This document shows, one piece after another, positions 33,740 to 45,446 of a stretch of 64,000 bases of DNA. The stretch comes from Sweltsa coloradensis. Taxonomy: Eukaryota; Arthropoda; Insecta; Plecoptera; Chloroperlidae. How positions within the stretch are numbered: position 1 is the stretch's first letter; every line of letters begins with the position of its first letter. Made by a program: the position numbers and the translations under genes. The DNA lies in NCBI GenBank assembly GCA_024449915.1, contig JAMZAV010002025.1, positions 1 through 64,000 on the forward strand, read 5' to 3'. The notes under the pieces were generated by a model. It ran no database searches and was not told the DNA's origin. It was given only the letters and a program-made list of their open reading frames with translations.

Positions 33740-35037
33740 GATATCTCTATACCACTCACTACTACAGTAAAAAAATCTGGGAATGATAATAGATGAGCAC
33801 ATGTCTTGGTCAGCTCATATACAAGTAGTATGTCAAAAGGTGATTGGCGCCCTACACTCACTTAACAGATTTAAATACATATTTCCACTCAAACTGAAAA
33901 AGACCCTCGTAGAAGCGCTCGTAGTTCCACATTTTGACTACTGCGACGTGGTATATAATGACGCAGGCCCTGACCGAATGAAGAAGCTGCAGAGAGCACA
34001 CAATGCTTGCGTGAGGTATACTTGTAATTTAAAATTCGCAGACCATGTATCTCCTTCATTTTCAGAGATCTCTTGGACTCGTCTCAAAGACCGGTGCACT
34101 CTTCATTCTCTTTGCTTATTACATAGAATTCTTCACTCGTCATCACCTGCTTATCTTTTTTCGCGTTTCAACTTTTTATCCACACATCATAGTAGAGACA
34201 CCCGTGGCCATTCAACAAATCAACTTGTCCTTTCCCATCCACAGAACTGCTATCTATGACAATTCGTTTACTGTGTCCGCTGCGCGGGAATGGAACCGTA
34301 CCCCTAGTGTCATCAGAGACTTGACAAATCTAGGGTCTTTCCGACAGGCCGCTCAACAATTATTTCTAGAATATGGTAATTGCCATTATCATTGCTTTAT
34401 ATATATATGTATTTTAAACAACTTTTTTGTTACCTTTACAATATGATATGTGAAAATTGCTATGAAGCCTATATTCCTGGATTGTATGAACCATTAAAAT
34501 TTGATAATTTCTCATGTCTTCGAAAATATTTTTGTAAGTGAAGAAATAGTATAATAGTGTAATAATGTAAGACCATTATTTTCTCAAATAGTTTTTTCTC
34601 GTGAAGTAATAGTATAGAAATAGTAAGGAATACAGTTTAAAAATGTAAGACAGTAGTATTTTTAATCATTAAAATGGTCTAATTATTGATTATTATTATT
34701 TTATTTTATTAGACATTTTGTAAGATTGAGGAGCATTTAGTGTAAAGTAAAAATTAGTCTAGTGTATAAACTGGGTTCAAATAGTGTTTGAAGGTGTCAT
34801 TCTTTGTTCTTAACATAAGCTATCATAAATATATATCATAACTATTTTAGTGATCATGTAACCACGTTAGAGAAGTAAACATAAATGTATAGTTTAAGTT
34901 TGTGTAGAATGAATTTTGTGAAAAATTGTTATATTGTATTCATGTGTATGTTTATAAAGCTGGTTAGATGTAAGAAAAGGCCACATGGCCTTAATCTTAC
35001 AAGTAAAAATAAAACATCAATCAATCAATCAATCAAT
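33740..35037 (+). pseudogene. 5'-truncated non-LTR retrotransposon with (ATCA)n tail
   Basis: The RT thumb/C-terminal region reads IIDEHMSWSAHIQVVCQKV, KTLVEALVVPHFDYCDVVY, then KLQRAHNACVRYTCNL; after a frameshift it continues FTVSAAREWNRTPSVIRDL. The 3' UTR ends in AAAACATCAATCAATCAATC at 35018-35037, where it adjoins minisatellite sequence. The palm motifs are missing, as expected of a dead-on-arrival copy. Confidence 0.8.
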
Positions 35038-35190
35038 CCTCCGCATCTGCCTGTACTTGGTCTTGCCATCTGTCTCGATGTCTTTCATCTCCTCTCCTTC
35101 TCTCCTCCACATCTGCATGTACTTGCTATTGCCATCTATCTCGATGTCTTTCATCTCCTCTCCTCTCTCCTCCACATCTGCCTCGCTCTA
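35038..35190 (+). repeat. ~60-bp minisatellite, segment 4
   Basis: Two and a half units matching segments 1-3 and in the same orientation. This supports one original array split by the elements between 29.5 and 35.0 kb. Confidence 0.85.
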
Positions 35191-35754
35191 TCTTCTCTCT
35201 CTTCTACTCTTGTTCTTTATCTCAAATGCTTCTCTCGGGATTCTATTCTTCTGCATTCTTCTTATACATCTATACCATCGTAGTCGCTCCTTCTCCTTCA
35301 AGACCTTCAGTCTCTTTAACTTCTTTTTTTTTCCTCATCATTCTACTCCGTATTTTTTCAACTTAGTCACATGAACTTCATCTCAGCTGTTTTAAGAGCA
35401 TTTTCTTCTTCTCCTCCCTAAATGGCCACGATACAGCACCATCTGTAGTGTATCTTAAACTGGAGCATTTTGCATATTTTAGGGAAATTTTCATTCCAAC
35501 TTTTGCCAATTCCACCCTCCATTTTTGTTTTTTAGATTTGGTATTTAAAGAAACAAAGGTTTCTTGTGGGGTAGGATGTTTATGTAAAACTTGGGATATA
35601 AATATATCCAAGACATATGTTTACAGCTGTTCTATGTCCAGTTTATTACTGTCTGGCCGGTAGGTGCTCACTTCTACACTTCCTATGCATCCCGCCGCCA
35701 CCTTTACATAATACTACAACAGTTTTACTTCATTCCCTATAATTTTGCTTCGTT

Positions 35755-36057
35755 AAGGCCGGTGCGCATACTTTCCGAAGGTTTAAGGTTTATGGTTTAT
35801 GGTCTAAGAAATGTTTCTCTATATCGTTTCTAGTACGCGCGCTACGATTGGCCGGATTTATGAGATCTCGCTTCTCATTGGCTGGGTTTAGTGTTTAGTG
35901 TTTAAGAGCTAAGAAGTTGAAACATTTTTATCTTCAAAAACCTAAGACCCTAAACCTTAAATCTTATAAAATCATGTAAACGCCAAACGCTTTGGGCATG
36001 TTTTAACTTCGTTAAACCATAAACCTTAAACCTTAGGAAGTTATGTGCACCGACCTT
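35755..36057. mobile_element. 303-bp MITE with ~45-bp TIRs
   Basis: The left end is AAGGCCGGTGCGCATACTTT and the inverted right end is AAGGTCGGTGCACATAACTT. Both continue into GGTTTAAGGTTTATGG. No ORF. The superfamily is not fixed because the TSD is unclear. Confidence 0.75.
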
Positions 36058-36450
36058 CAGGTATTAGAATTCGTCTTTTTCTTACAGTGCCACTCCCCTC
36101 TGTGTGATCCTAATATTGATTTTTATGATAATAAATTTGTCTTTTTCGAATTTAAAATATTTTTTAACCCGAACTGTACAACAAATAATGTATATTTTAC
36201 TCGATTCATGCTTAATAATAATAATTATTTTTCTATTTCAAATTGCAATGAATTTTCTCGTCCTGTTGAACTTCCACCCACTAAATCAACACATTGAGTC
36301 CATGTATCATCCGCTAAAGTCCAAAATATGTTGTGCTTGTGCCCTATCTCTCGTAATCGTTTGATTGACGAGTCATTTAATTGATCATCCCAAACCGCTC
36401 TGATGTGTGATTTTCTCCAAAAAACTAATTTCTTGTTTTAATAATTTCAG
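36058..36450. other. Intron end upstream of last exon
   Basis: AT-rich sequence ending in the polypyrimidine/acceptor region TTTTAATAATTTCAG (36436-36450). No other feature. Confidence 0.6.
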
Positions 36451-36663
36451 AATTTGAAATCACTTACAGAGGACCTAACTCTTCAAAAACAGACTGTGAT
36501 ATTTTGGAATTGGAGGGAAACTTCCATGAGAACGTGCCTCGGTTTCGACCCTCAACTGTCAAACTTCTTCCAGTTTGGAGATTCCATCGAGATGACCTTA
36601 AATGATGACACCAGTAGTGGGCCTGAACTAGATTCAGTTGAGATGCTTCAACTGAATGAATAG
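36451..36663 (+). CDS. SLC26A11-like sulfate transporter, last exon
   Basis: The acceptor TTTCAG ends at 36450 and the TAG stop is at 36661-36663. It encodes NLKSLTEDLTLQKQTVIFWN, then WRETSMRTCLGFDPQLSNFF and QFGDSIEMTL. This is the second half of the STAS domain, where the (L/V)IF.N pattern is the usual fourth strand. A short acidic C-terminal tail ending EMLQLNE follows. Phase 0 joins it to exon 4 across a 22.5-kb intron. The join is inferred from phase, order and domain completion, not from a transcript. Confidence 0.85.
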   Translation, partial: NLKSLTEDLTLQKQTVIFWNWRETSMRTCLGFDPQLSNFFQFGDSIEMTLNDDTSSGPELDSVEMLQLNE

Positions 36664-37006
36664 TGACTGATAAGGATTGTATTTAATAGTTCAAGACTTT
36701 CGTAACCTGCCACTTACAATGCCCCTTGACAGTGCTTACATTGGGTTATTTTCTCAGGCTGTTATTAACCATACAAACAACCTGTTCTTTGCCTACACTT
36801 GGTTTCTCTAACAGACAGACATTGCACTGAAACCATCGTTTAATTCAACGTAAATGAATAGTACAGTAGATTTTTGAAAAGAACGGCCAGCTAACCCAGA
36901 CAATGCCACAAAAGAACCGAAGGGCTCGACTATTCGATTCGTATTCTTGGTAACAAGTTATTTAGGATAAATAAATAAATAAATACGTATTTAGAGTCGA
37001 CCCACT
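36664..37006 (+). promoter_or_regulatory. Probable 3' UTR and poly(A) signal of the sulfate transporter
   Basis: AT-rich sequence after the stop codon contains overlapping AATAAA hexamers at about 36970-36986. The BEL/Pao target site starts 20-40 bases further on, so the retrotransposon lies at or just past the gene's 3' end. Confidence 0.5.
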
Positions 37007-37011
37007 CAGCC

Positions 37012-37345
37012 TGTTGGGACTCTTATAACATATTTTAAAGTGACCACTGATTGACATTCGGTCGTGTAGCCATCTGCTGGTATTTCCTTAGTGTAATTTG
37101 TTATTACAGTGTTCAAGGCTGCCTAGAGAGAGCGTCAGCTGCTGGAGTGGCGACTATGGATTGGTAGGGCAGATGAGCTTTGCTGTGGAAGTGGTTGCTG
37201 GGCATAAGTAAACAAAAGAAGGTTGTGGTTAATGGTTGTGTGAGTGTAAAAGATCGTCTAGCTTGACATTGCTTTACTTTTAAGTGTTTAATAAATAGTG
37301 TTACAACTACTTCTATCATTTTATTCCCCTGGTTTATTAGCAACA
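37012..37345 (+). repeat. 5' LTR of BEL/Pao element 1
   Basis: It is 334 bp, starting TGTTGGGACTC and ending TTAGCAACA, thus TG...CA. The 5-bp TSD CAGCC is at 37007-37011. It has an AATAAA-like TTAATAAATAG near the end. It differs from the 3' LTR at about a dozen positions by eye. Confidence 0.95.
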
Positions 37346-38640
37346 TTCATTTTTGGTCCTCCGGGCCGCGATATTTCGTAAATATCCGGTATTTTTGTGA
37401 TAGTTGCTTCTATCTCCCTTGCGGAATTTGTGTGTTGTGAGCTATTTACCCTACTCCTCGTTTTCCTCTGCTGCAATGGAACAACTCCTAGCAAGGAAAC
37501 GTGTTTTAAAGTGTAATGTAACGCGACTTGAAAATGCCACCAACAACGTGGAGACTAGTGAGTTATCTTTAATCACCATTCATAAAGAACGAGTGCATCA
37601 ACTTTCGACGGAAAGTGACAGCCTACTTCACGCCGTCAGTGCTGCGTCGGAAGATGATGCAGTATTCGAGCAGTATGAGACTGAGATTAGCGACGTATTT
37701 CACAGGTTGGTGACAATTAGGACTAGATTATTGGACCTTGGAACCGAAGACGGCGGCGCTGCGTCGACCACGTCCACCGATGGTGGACGTGGTCGACGCC
37801 TAAGCTCAGATGCCGAGGTTTGATGGCAACCTGCAAGCATGGTTGTCATTTAAGGATCTATTTGAGGCTGCAGTACACAACAATTGTCATCTTTCCGGAG
37901 CTGAGAAACTACAATACCTCAAGGGGTCACTTCATGGTGAGGCCGCAGCTCTACTTCGGTCAATCCCTGTGAACAATGCGAATTATATTGAAGCATGGGA
38001 ATTGCTAATTTCACGCTATCAAAACAAGTGAGAAATTGGTAAATTCCATTTTAAACCGCATGTTTTCTCAGCCTAGTATTCAGCATGAGTCTGCAAGCGA
38101 GCTGCGCAAGCTGCTAGATACCACATTGGAGTGCACGCGGTCCTTGAAGGTGCTGGGTGAACCTCTTGATCAATGGGGCTCAGTCCTGGTGTTCCACACT
38201 ACTGAGAAGTTGGAGGGCGATTCAAGGTGTCAATAAGAATTGTCGCTGACTACCAAGGAGCCACCAACGTTTCAGCAATTGGAAAGCTTCGCTTAGAACA
38301 TGTGCTCGAGCTCTCGCTGCTGCTGGTATTACCCCTAAGCTCAAGGGTTCTACAACAAGCAGCACGAAATCTAGTGGACAGAGACAGACTTCCTCACACC
38401 ACAGTGTGTCCCAGCAAGTTCAGCCATGCATAAAGTGTGCAGGTAACCATTTGCTGCATAAATGTCCTGACTTCATAAATGCAACTGTCTCCGACCGGCA
38501 TTCGTTTGTGAAAGGTAATTCTTTATGCTTTAATTGCATGCGATCAAGTCATTCGTCGAGAGACTGTAATTCAGCAAAATGTCACATATGTCACAAACGT
38601 CATCATACATTACTACATTTCATTATCCGAGTCCTCCAAG
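37346..38640 (+). pseudogene. BEL/Pao element 1, gag region
   Basis: After the LTR comes TTTTTGGTCCTCCGGGCCG, the usual BEL/Pao leader. The first frame starts at 37476 (MEQLLARKRVLKCNVTRLEN). A capsid-like DUF1759 piece follows at 37810-38031 (RFDGNLQAWLSFKDLFEAAV, LQYLKGSLHGEAAALL). Zinc knuckles at about 38424-38630 read CIKCAGNHLLHKC, CFNCMRSSHSSRDC and CHICHKRHHTLLH. At least four frame changes and a stop near 38030 make it non-functional. Confidence 0.85.
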
Positions 38641-38989
38641 TGGCCAACAGGATGTGGTTGCCTCTACTGAGCATATTGTTTCATCTCATTATTCATCGGA
38701 ATCCTTTTCCTCAACGGTGCTACTATCAACTGCTATCATCAATGTGCGAGATAAACAAGGTATCGTTAGGCCATTACGAGCACTGTTGGATTGTGCGTCT
38801 GAAGCTACCTTTATCACAGAAAACTGTGTACAGAAACTCGGCCTACGAGTACAGTCGACCCAGGTACGTGTGTCAGGGCTGGCCTCCAGCAGTGTTGGCA
38901 AGTGTCGAGGCATGGTGGAACTGAACTTCACTTCAGCACTTAACAATGGGGAGACCTTTGGTGTGAAGGCCTTGATTCTACCAAAATGA
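38579..38989 (+). pseudogene. BEL/Pao element 1, aspartic protease region
   Basis: ALLDCASEATFITENCVQKL carries the BEL-type active-site stretch, with Cys where many relatives have Ser or Gly after the Asp. It belongs to the DUF1758 class of retropepsins. A frame shift joins it to the LLGADVYPRLL flap-side region at about 39100. Confidence 0.75.
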
Positions 38990-41801
38990 CAGGTACTTTA
39001 CCGAGAAGTCAGGTCAAGAAGGATAGTAATTGGTCACATCTCAATGGTTTAAGTCTGGCAGACCCAACATACAATGTGCCCGGATGTGTAGATGTTCTCT
39101 TAGGAGCTGACGTGTATCCAAGGCTCCTGCGCTCTGGCCGTTGCTCCGGAAACAGTGGCTCGCCTATAGCTCTAGAAACAGCTCTCGGATGGGTACTGTC
39201 AGGCCCCATCAATGCATTTGGTCCGAGGTCACCAGTAACAACACTGCATGTTCAGTGTGACATGGACAATACACTGCAAAAGTTCTTGGAATTAGAGGAA
39301 TTACCGACAGCAAATTAACTTACTCCTGAAGAAAAGTTATGTGAGCTTCACTTCGAAAAAGTCTCACTCGAGAGATGACTCAGGAAGACTTGTAGCTAAG
39401 TTTCCATTTCGGGAAAACAGTCCAAAAATTGGGCTTTCTCGTAATGAAGCAATTCATCTGCTCACATCCCTTGAGCGACGTTTGAACCAACCTCCGAGGT
39501 GGAAAGTCATCACAAAGCGCACGTTGCTCTCTGACCTTGCCAAGGTATTCGACCCCCTAGGGTGGCTATCGCCAGTGATTATCACAGCCAAGCTTCTCCT
39601 CCAATCATTGTGGCGACTGAACTTAGGATGGGATTATGCCCTTCCAGATGTCATCTGCAACGACTGGAGGAAGTATTGTCAAGAGCTGCCGTGTATAGAA
39701 GAAATTAGAATCGACAGATGCATTCTTGCACATCAACCAACAATGCTTCAACAAGTTGGTTTCTGTGACGCATCTGAAGTAGCTTATGGGGCCGTAGTGT
39801 ATCTACGCACTCTGTATTCCGACGGCTCTGTGCTTGTTAAGTTTGTGGCCGGAAAAACCAAGGTTGCTCCGCTACGTCAGACAACCATTCCTCGGTTGGA
39901 ATTGTGTGGAGCTGTTTTGCTAGCAAAACTGTGTGTACTTGTACAAAATGCTCTTTGTGTAAGACCGGAGAACGTTTTCTTGTGGACAGATTCCACAATC
40001 GTGCTTGCCTGGCTAGCAGCACAGCCTAAACGCTGGCACACGTTTGTCGCTAACCGAGTGGCGGTGATACAAGAACTCGTTCCTCCTCACCAATGGCGTC
40101 ATGTGATAACCAGTGACAACCCTGCAGATTGTGCTTCGCGTGGTTTGACCCCCGCAGCCTTGCCTAATCAGTCATTGTGGTGGACAGGCCCTGCCTGGCT
40201 TCGAGAAACAGTGTTACCCCACTCCAGTGGAGAACCTGCAGAACAGCAGACAATGCAAAACGAAGAGAAGACAGTTGTGACGAGTACACACACAAGGCTC
40301 GATGTCTCACTGCTAGACAAGTGGTCTTCTCTTTCAAAACTTCAACGTGTGACAGCGTGGTGCATGCGCTTCATTTCAAATTGCAGACTTCTTTGTGACA
40401 GGCGTTTACTGCAATCCTCGTTGACAGCAGTTGAACTTAACAATGCATTGTTTCGTTGGGTGATTATCGTCCAGATGGAAGCATTCAGCACAGAGATTCG
40501 ATGTTTAAAGAAAGGAAAATCGCTACCACCGAAGAGCCGACTGTTACCTCTGAACCCGTTCATCGACGAAAACAGTGCACTAAGGGTGGGCGGCCGCCTT
40601 CAAAATGCTCAGGCGAGTGAAGAACAGAAGCATCCTGCACTACTTCCGCATCATAATAGACTGACAGAGTTGATTGTGATGCATGAGCATGTTAAGCACC
40701 TCGATGCGGGTCCACAGTTGGTGCAAACAATTCTGCAACAACGCTTTTGGGTCATGCGTGGAAGAGATCTAATTCGATGTCACATCAGAAAATGCATCAG
40801 ATGCCATCGACAACGAAAAACAACTTCCAACCAAACTGATGGGTCAACTCCCAGCAGCACGAGTACGTCCTGCTCGTCCCTTTCTACATTGTGGTGTGGA
40901 CTATGCCGGCCCGTTCCTTCTGCGGAACATGAAGGGAAGAAGTCGAGTAACCTACAAGGGATATGTCGCCCTATTCGTATGCTTTGCTACAAAGGCTATC
41001 CATCTGGAGTTAGTGAGCGACTTGTCTACACCAGCCTTCATTGCAGCCTTAAAGCGTTTCGTGTCTCGTCGTGGGAGGCCACATGATATCTAAAGTGATT
41101 GTGGTACAAACTTCGTGGGAGCTGCTCGAGAACTTCGAGAGTTCTTCAAACTCAACAGAACTTTGGACCATCAAGATGCAGTGAAACGACAACTAGCTGA
41201 TCAAGGTACCACGTGGCATTTTAATCCCCCTGCTGCCCCTAACCAAGGAGGGCTTTGGGAAGCGGGTGTAAAGTCGATGAAATACCATCTTCGGAGAATT
41301 GTTGGCAGCACCACTCTGACCTTCGAAGAGATGTCAACCATCCTGACACAAATTGAAGCCTGCCTCAATTCCCGTCCCTTGACTGCCATTTCCAACGATC
41401 CCAATGATCTCTCTGTCTTAACACCCGGCCACTTCCTGACTGGAGACTTCCTACTAGCCGTTCCCGAACCAGACTTGACATCACTCAAGGTTAACCGGCT
41501 TTCAAGATGGCAACTGCTCAAACAGACGACTCAACACTTCTGGCGTCGTTGGTCCTCGGAGTACCTATCTCGGCTCCAACAACGACCCAAGTGGTGGGCT
41601 ACGCAAGCCAATATCCAGCCTGGCGCCATGGTGCTTCTCAAAGACGAAAGGCTTCCTCCGCTTCAGTGGAAACTTGGCAGAGTCTTGAGTACTAATCCTG
41701 GTTTTGACAGTCTGGTGAGGTCGGCAACAGTAGAAACATCAAGTGGAGTTGTGCACAGACCTATTGTGAAACTATCCTGCTTACTTTTTGATGGAAATTA
41801 A
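38986..41801 (+). pseudogene. BEL/Pao element 1, pol with the RT core missing, RNase H and integrase
   Basis: From 39341 the frame reads RLVAKFPFRENSPKIGLS and LLTSLERRL, then directly NQPPRWKVITKRTLLSDLAK. The ~250-residue RT fingers/palm with its YxDD site is absent. RNase H follows (VGFCDASEVAYGAVVY, LWTDSTIVLAWL, NPADCASRG). The integrase zinc region (about 40680-40815, C..C pair IRCHIRKCIRCHRQ) and core (GVDYAGPFL, RGRPHDI-stop-SDCGTNF, NQGGLWEAGVKSMK) come next. The core is split by a frame change near 40838 and a stop at 41091-41093. The C-terminal module ends LPPLQWKLGRV and PIVKLSCL. Confidence 0.9.
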
Positions 41802-41895
41802 CTTTCATGTGTATTCTTAGGTTTTTGTGTAATCTGCCTTCAGCTCATTGTGTGTTTTGTTTCTTATTGAAATCTATGTTTCAAGGTGGGCGGAA

Positions 41896-42229
41896 TGTTG
41901 GGACTCTTATAACATATTTTAAAGTGACCACTGATTGACATTCGGTCGTGTAGCCATCTGCTGGTATTTTCTTAGTGTAATTTGTTATTACAGTGTTCAA
42001 GGCTGCCTAGAGAGGGCGTCAGCTGCTGGAGTGGCGACTATGGATTGGTCGGGCAGATGAGCTTTGCTGTGGAAGTGGTTGCTGGGCATTAGTAATCAAA
42101 AGAAAGTTATGGTAATTGGTTGTGTGTGTGTAAAAGATCATCTTGCTTGACATTGCTTTACTTTTAAGTGTTTAATAAATAGTGTTACAACTACTTCTAT
42201 CATTTTATTCCCCTGGTTTATTAGCAACA
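41896..42229 (+). repeat. 3' LTR of BEL/Pao element 1
   Basis: It is 334 bp, the same length and termini as the 5' LTR, followed by the TSD CAGCC at 42230-42234. The purine run GGTGGGCGGAA just before it (41885-41895) is the likely polypurine tract. Confidence 0.95.
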
Positions 42230-42499
42230 CAGCCATATCACTGATTTTCAGTGGGGGACAATACACCAATGCGACCAAGCCAACCCCGTAGGCCCCGACG
42301 CAATTGACGAGTGAGCAATAACCAACCAAAGATCGATATTTGAATAGGAAATATAGCAATCAGTGGTATGGACAGTGCAAATACCCGCGGATTAACGCCA
42401 GAATCAACAAGGCCGATTCAGAACAATTTTAATTTTATAATGTTCGTCGTTGCTAGGACGGATCTAAAGTCACCGTTTACAAATTCCTTGTACAAGACA

Positions 42500-42590
42500 A
42501 GTAATACAAGACTCTGACTTTAGAGGGAATCGAACCCTGGATCTTCTGCATTGGAAGCAGGGACGCTAATCTCAAGACCACAATTTGTGA
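42500..42590 (-). repeat. tRNA-derived SINE or tRNA pseudogene (Gly-like)
   Basis: The minus strand carries GGTCTTGAGATTAGCGTCC (A-box side), CTGCTTCCAATGCAG (stem with TTCCAA loop, as in tRNA-Gly(TCC)) and a perfect B box GGTTCGATTCC. Acceptor stem ends do not pair, so a working tRNA is not supported. Confidence 0.55.
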
Positions 42591-42632
42591 TAGTGAAAAA
42601 CTTTTGGTTCCGCGCAATAGTAGGGTAAAACA

Positions 42633-43290
42633 TTAAAGGGGCTAAAAACCCCAAAAATTATTTTTTACCACGTGATCTAAAGCACAATACTACACTAAAA
42701 TGACCGTTTAAAAAATTATATCTTGTAACTGTGTTTTAACACGAATTTTTGAATTTTTTTGATCCAGAAATCAGCGAAAATTGGTGTTTTGGGAAAATTT
42801 CTTATATTGGCTTTAACCTGCTTCTTTTTGTTCCGCATGAGATACAAGAGCATAGTACCAATCAAAATTCTAAAATGCCCCTTTATAACATCGTGTCTTG
42901 AAACTGTGCCCAAATATACCCTCAAACACGCAAAAATATGCATTCCAAAATCACACCCCATCTTGGTAATAAGCAGATTTTGACCAACTACTTGCCCAAA
43001 TTACAAAATAAAATATAGAGAATTTACAGAAAAGGCTGTCAAGTACGTCAATAATGGCCAATATTTTTTTGGATCAAAATCCTCCAAGGTCACGGGGCAT
43101 AAAGATCGTCCCCATGTTATTTCTTATGGGAGATTTTTGCCGATGGGACCTAGCTCGAAAAATGTCATGTTTGACAATTTTTTGGGAGGTCATGGTGGCC
43201 CCAATAATTTTTCTGTTAATTGCTTAATTCATTACTAGTTAGCCTGAATGAAATATATTTTTTGAGTTTAGCGGTTAAATACCCCTTTAA
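42633..43290. mobile_element. Possible non-autonomous DNA element with TTAA borders
   Basis: TTAAAGGGGCTAAAAACCCC on the left faces the inverse of GGTTAAATACCCCTTTAA on the right, about 16 bases of imperfect TIR. TTAA at both borders would fit a piggyBac-type target. No transposase is seen. The inverted match is short, so the call is tentative. Confidence 0.4.
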
Positions 43291-44234
43291 AACAAATTAT
43301 CATCTCCCTTTTTTTTTTAAATGTCTATCCTATTCAGTTGAAAAACTGATTTACAAAGGAGGACAACTTAATAAATCTAATTGCATAGATGTTGACACAA
43401 CTAAGAACTGCAGTTAAGTAAATATTTGAAATTGTTATATCACAACAACAATGAATCTAAACACAGCAATTTTAGTAACGAATAAAAAAGGATATTAAAT
43501 GCAATTAATTATGAACCAAATATAAAAAAGGGTGGGGTAAAAGAAAAAAGGAAAAAAAAGAAAGGAAAAAAAGGAAAAAAGGGGAAAAAAAACATTCAAA
43601 AAGAAAACTTGTGCATTCACAAATAATGTCAGATAATAAAAATGAACAAACCATCATCTGTATGAAAGAAGATGTGGAAGTTTTGATTTTGTCTTAAAAA
43701 CAAATAAAATGTTACCATAATCCAGTATTTATGTATAAATTAAAAAATCAAAACTAGTATTTCAATTACTATAAAACATGTATTTTGTATTTTTATTAAA
43801 TGGGGTTCAGTCAGTAAAGCAAACCTGGCAACAGCGATGCGAAGGAGCCAACTAGCGAGGGCCGCACAAAGAGAGGGTATGGCACTTAACTATGGAAACT
43901 TGACAACAATCACCTACAATGTGTTCATAAAGCAATCTTTGGGCCAACAGATATTTGACATTCTTATTACCAAAGCAATTAGTTTTACTTTATAAAAATT
44001 TTTCTAATTTAACAAAAATGATTTTGCAATGAAACTTGAAGAAGTAAAGAGCATACTTAAAACTTTAAAAAAAAGCTCATCCGTCAACGCAACTAAAAAA
44101 AGCGTTCGCGAAGCGGCCTTGTAAATAAATACCTGTCAATGCGTTTTTAATGTTAAGCCCTGTTATAGTGGTCTCATTGAAAGAATGCAGGTGGTTCGAA
44201 ACTGTTTTCCCAACATAACAACTTTGTCAATTCT
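43291..44234. other. AT-rich spacer with A/G low-complexity and a faded family-B tail
   Basis: A purine run lies at 43537-43600. Near 43900-44115 are ACAACAATCACCTACAATG, AAAGCTCATCCGTCAACGC and AAAAAGCGTTCGCG, resembling the 3' region of family-B elements without a clean CTAG end. Nothing else is supported. Confidence 0.4.
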
Positions 44235-44967
44235 AGAATACGAACACACACTTAAAAACAATTAACCAAGTGGTCACTTACATAAAAACATTTGCGAATT
44301 TTCGAGTCACACTTCCTTACTCTTCCTCAAGTAGAGGCTAACTGACGTCCGTGCGCTCTTCTCTCTTCGGGCTGGCGGGCAGGTTTAATGTTGACAGGGA
44401 GGGGGTGGCTGCGCGCTCTGTTGACGTCTGGTCGAATTATCGGGATCCACATGGGGTGGAAATCAAACGACGGCTGGCTGACAGGGGGGGTGTGGCTGCA
44501 TGCCATCACAGCAGCCTCCTTTATTTTCCTCTTGAAGACGTCTTCTTCTGATAGAAGGGCCGATGTGTTGTTCCACATGATCATGTGTGAAGTTTCCTCC
44601 ACGTGGTTTGCGATAAGGGAATTCTGTGCATTGGAGGTTACGTTGCGTTGGTGCTCTGTCAAACGAACGTTGAGGGGGCGTTTGGTTTCACCAATGTAAG
44701 TCCTGTCACAATCGCACGGGATTTCGTAAACAACGTTACGGGCTTGCTGGTCGGTATTATAGGGTTTGGTATTACACAGTTGTTTACGAAGAGTGTTGGA
44801 GGATGTCCGAACGTTGAACCTATTAGCTATGCGCCGGAATTTCTCCGACCGAGAATCCGGGAATGTAATTAACAGCTATGGTTTTATAGGGCTTAGTAGG
44901 TTCACTTCCGGGTTTGTTTCTTCGCGAGGGTCTTTAGCTAGAATAGCTTGAACAAGCTCAGGAGGGT
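44235..44967 (-). repeat. Inverted head of the Penelope-like element
   Basis: This is the complement of the element's 3' part (about 47338-48010) plus the sequence at 45310-45400, including GIY-YIG codons and the Cys-poor C-terminal tail. It abuts a forward partial repeat at 44968. Such inverted and tandem partial copies are a known feature of Penelope-like elements. Confidence 0.8.
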
Positions 44968-45330
44968 CGTTTGACAGAGCACCAACGCAACGTAACCTCC
45001 AATGCACAGAATTTCCTTATCGCAAACCACGTGGAGGAAACTTCACACATGATCATGTGGAACAACACATCGGCCCTTCTATCAGAAGAAGACGTCTTCA
45101 AGAGGAAAATAAAGGAGGCTGCTGTGATGGCATGCAGCCACACACCCCCTGTCAGCCTGCCGTCGTTTGATTTCCACCCCATGTGGATCCCGATAATTCG
45201 ACCAGACGTCAACAGAGCGCGCAGCCACCCCCTCCCTGTCAACATTAAACCTGCCCGCCAGCCCGAAGAGAGAAGAGCGCACGGACGTCAGTTAGCCTCT
45301 GCTTGAGGAAGAGTAAGGAAGTGTTACTCG
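44968..45330 (+). repeat. Upstream partial direct repeat (pLTR) of the Penelope-like element
   Basis: It matches 47646-48010 with few differences. The frame 44971-45306 (TEHQRNVTSNAQN...GRQLASA) differs from the downstream copy at only two residues noticed. It forms the long repeat typical of this class. Confidence 0.8.
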
Positions 45331-45446
45331 AAAATTCACAATTGTTTTTATGTAAGTGACCTTGGTTAATTGTTTTTAAGTGTGTGTTCGTATTCTATTT
45401 CGTTCCGGGTCAATAAGCTTTCCATATCGTCTATCTCAGTGAAAAC

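Noticed and set aside
36043..36364. Hydrophobic frames upstream of the last exon
   Set aside because: They are AT-rich, Phe/Ile/Asn runs without splice logic, inside the intron.
42298..42320. Another family-D 5' end (TTGACGAGTGAGC)
   Set aside because: The word resembles the start, but no core box, T tract or 3' end follows.
42510..42590. Functional tRNA-Gly gene
   Set aside because: The B box and anticodon-like loop are present, but the acceptor and D stems do not close. A SINE or pseudogene is more likely.
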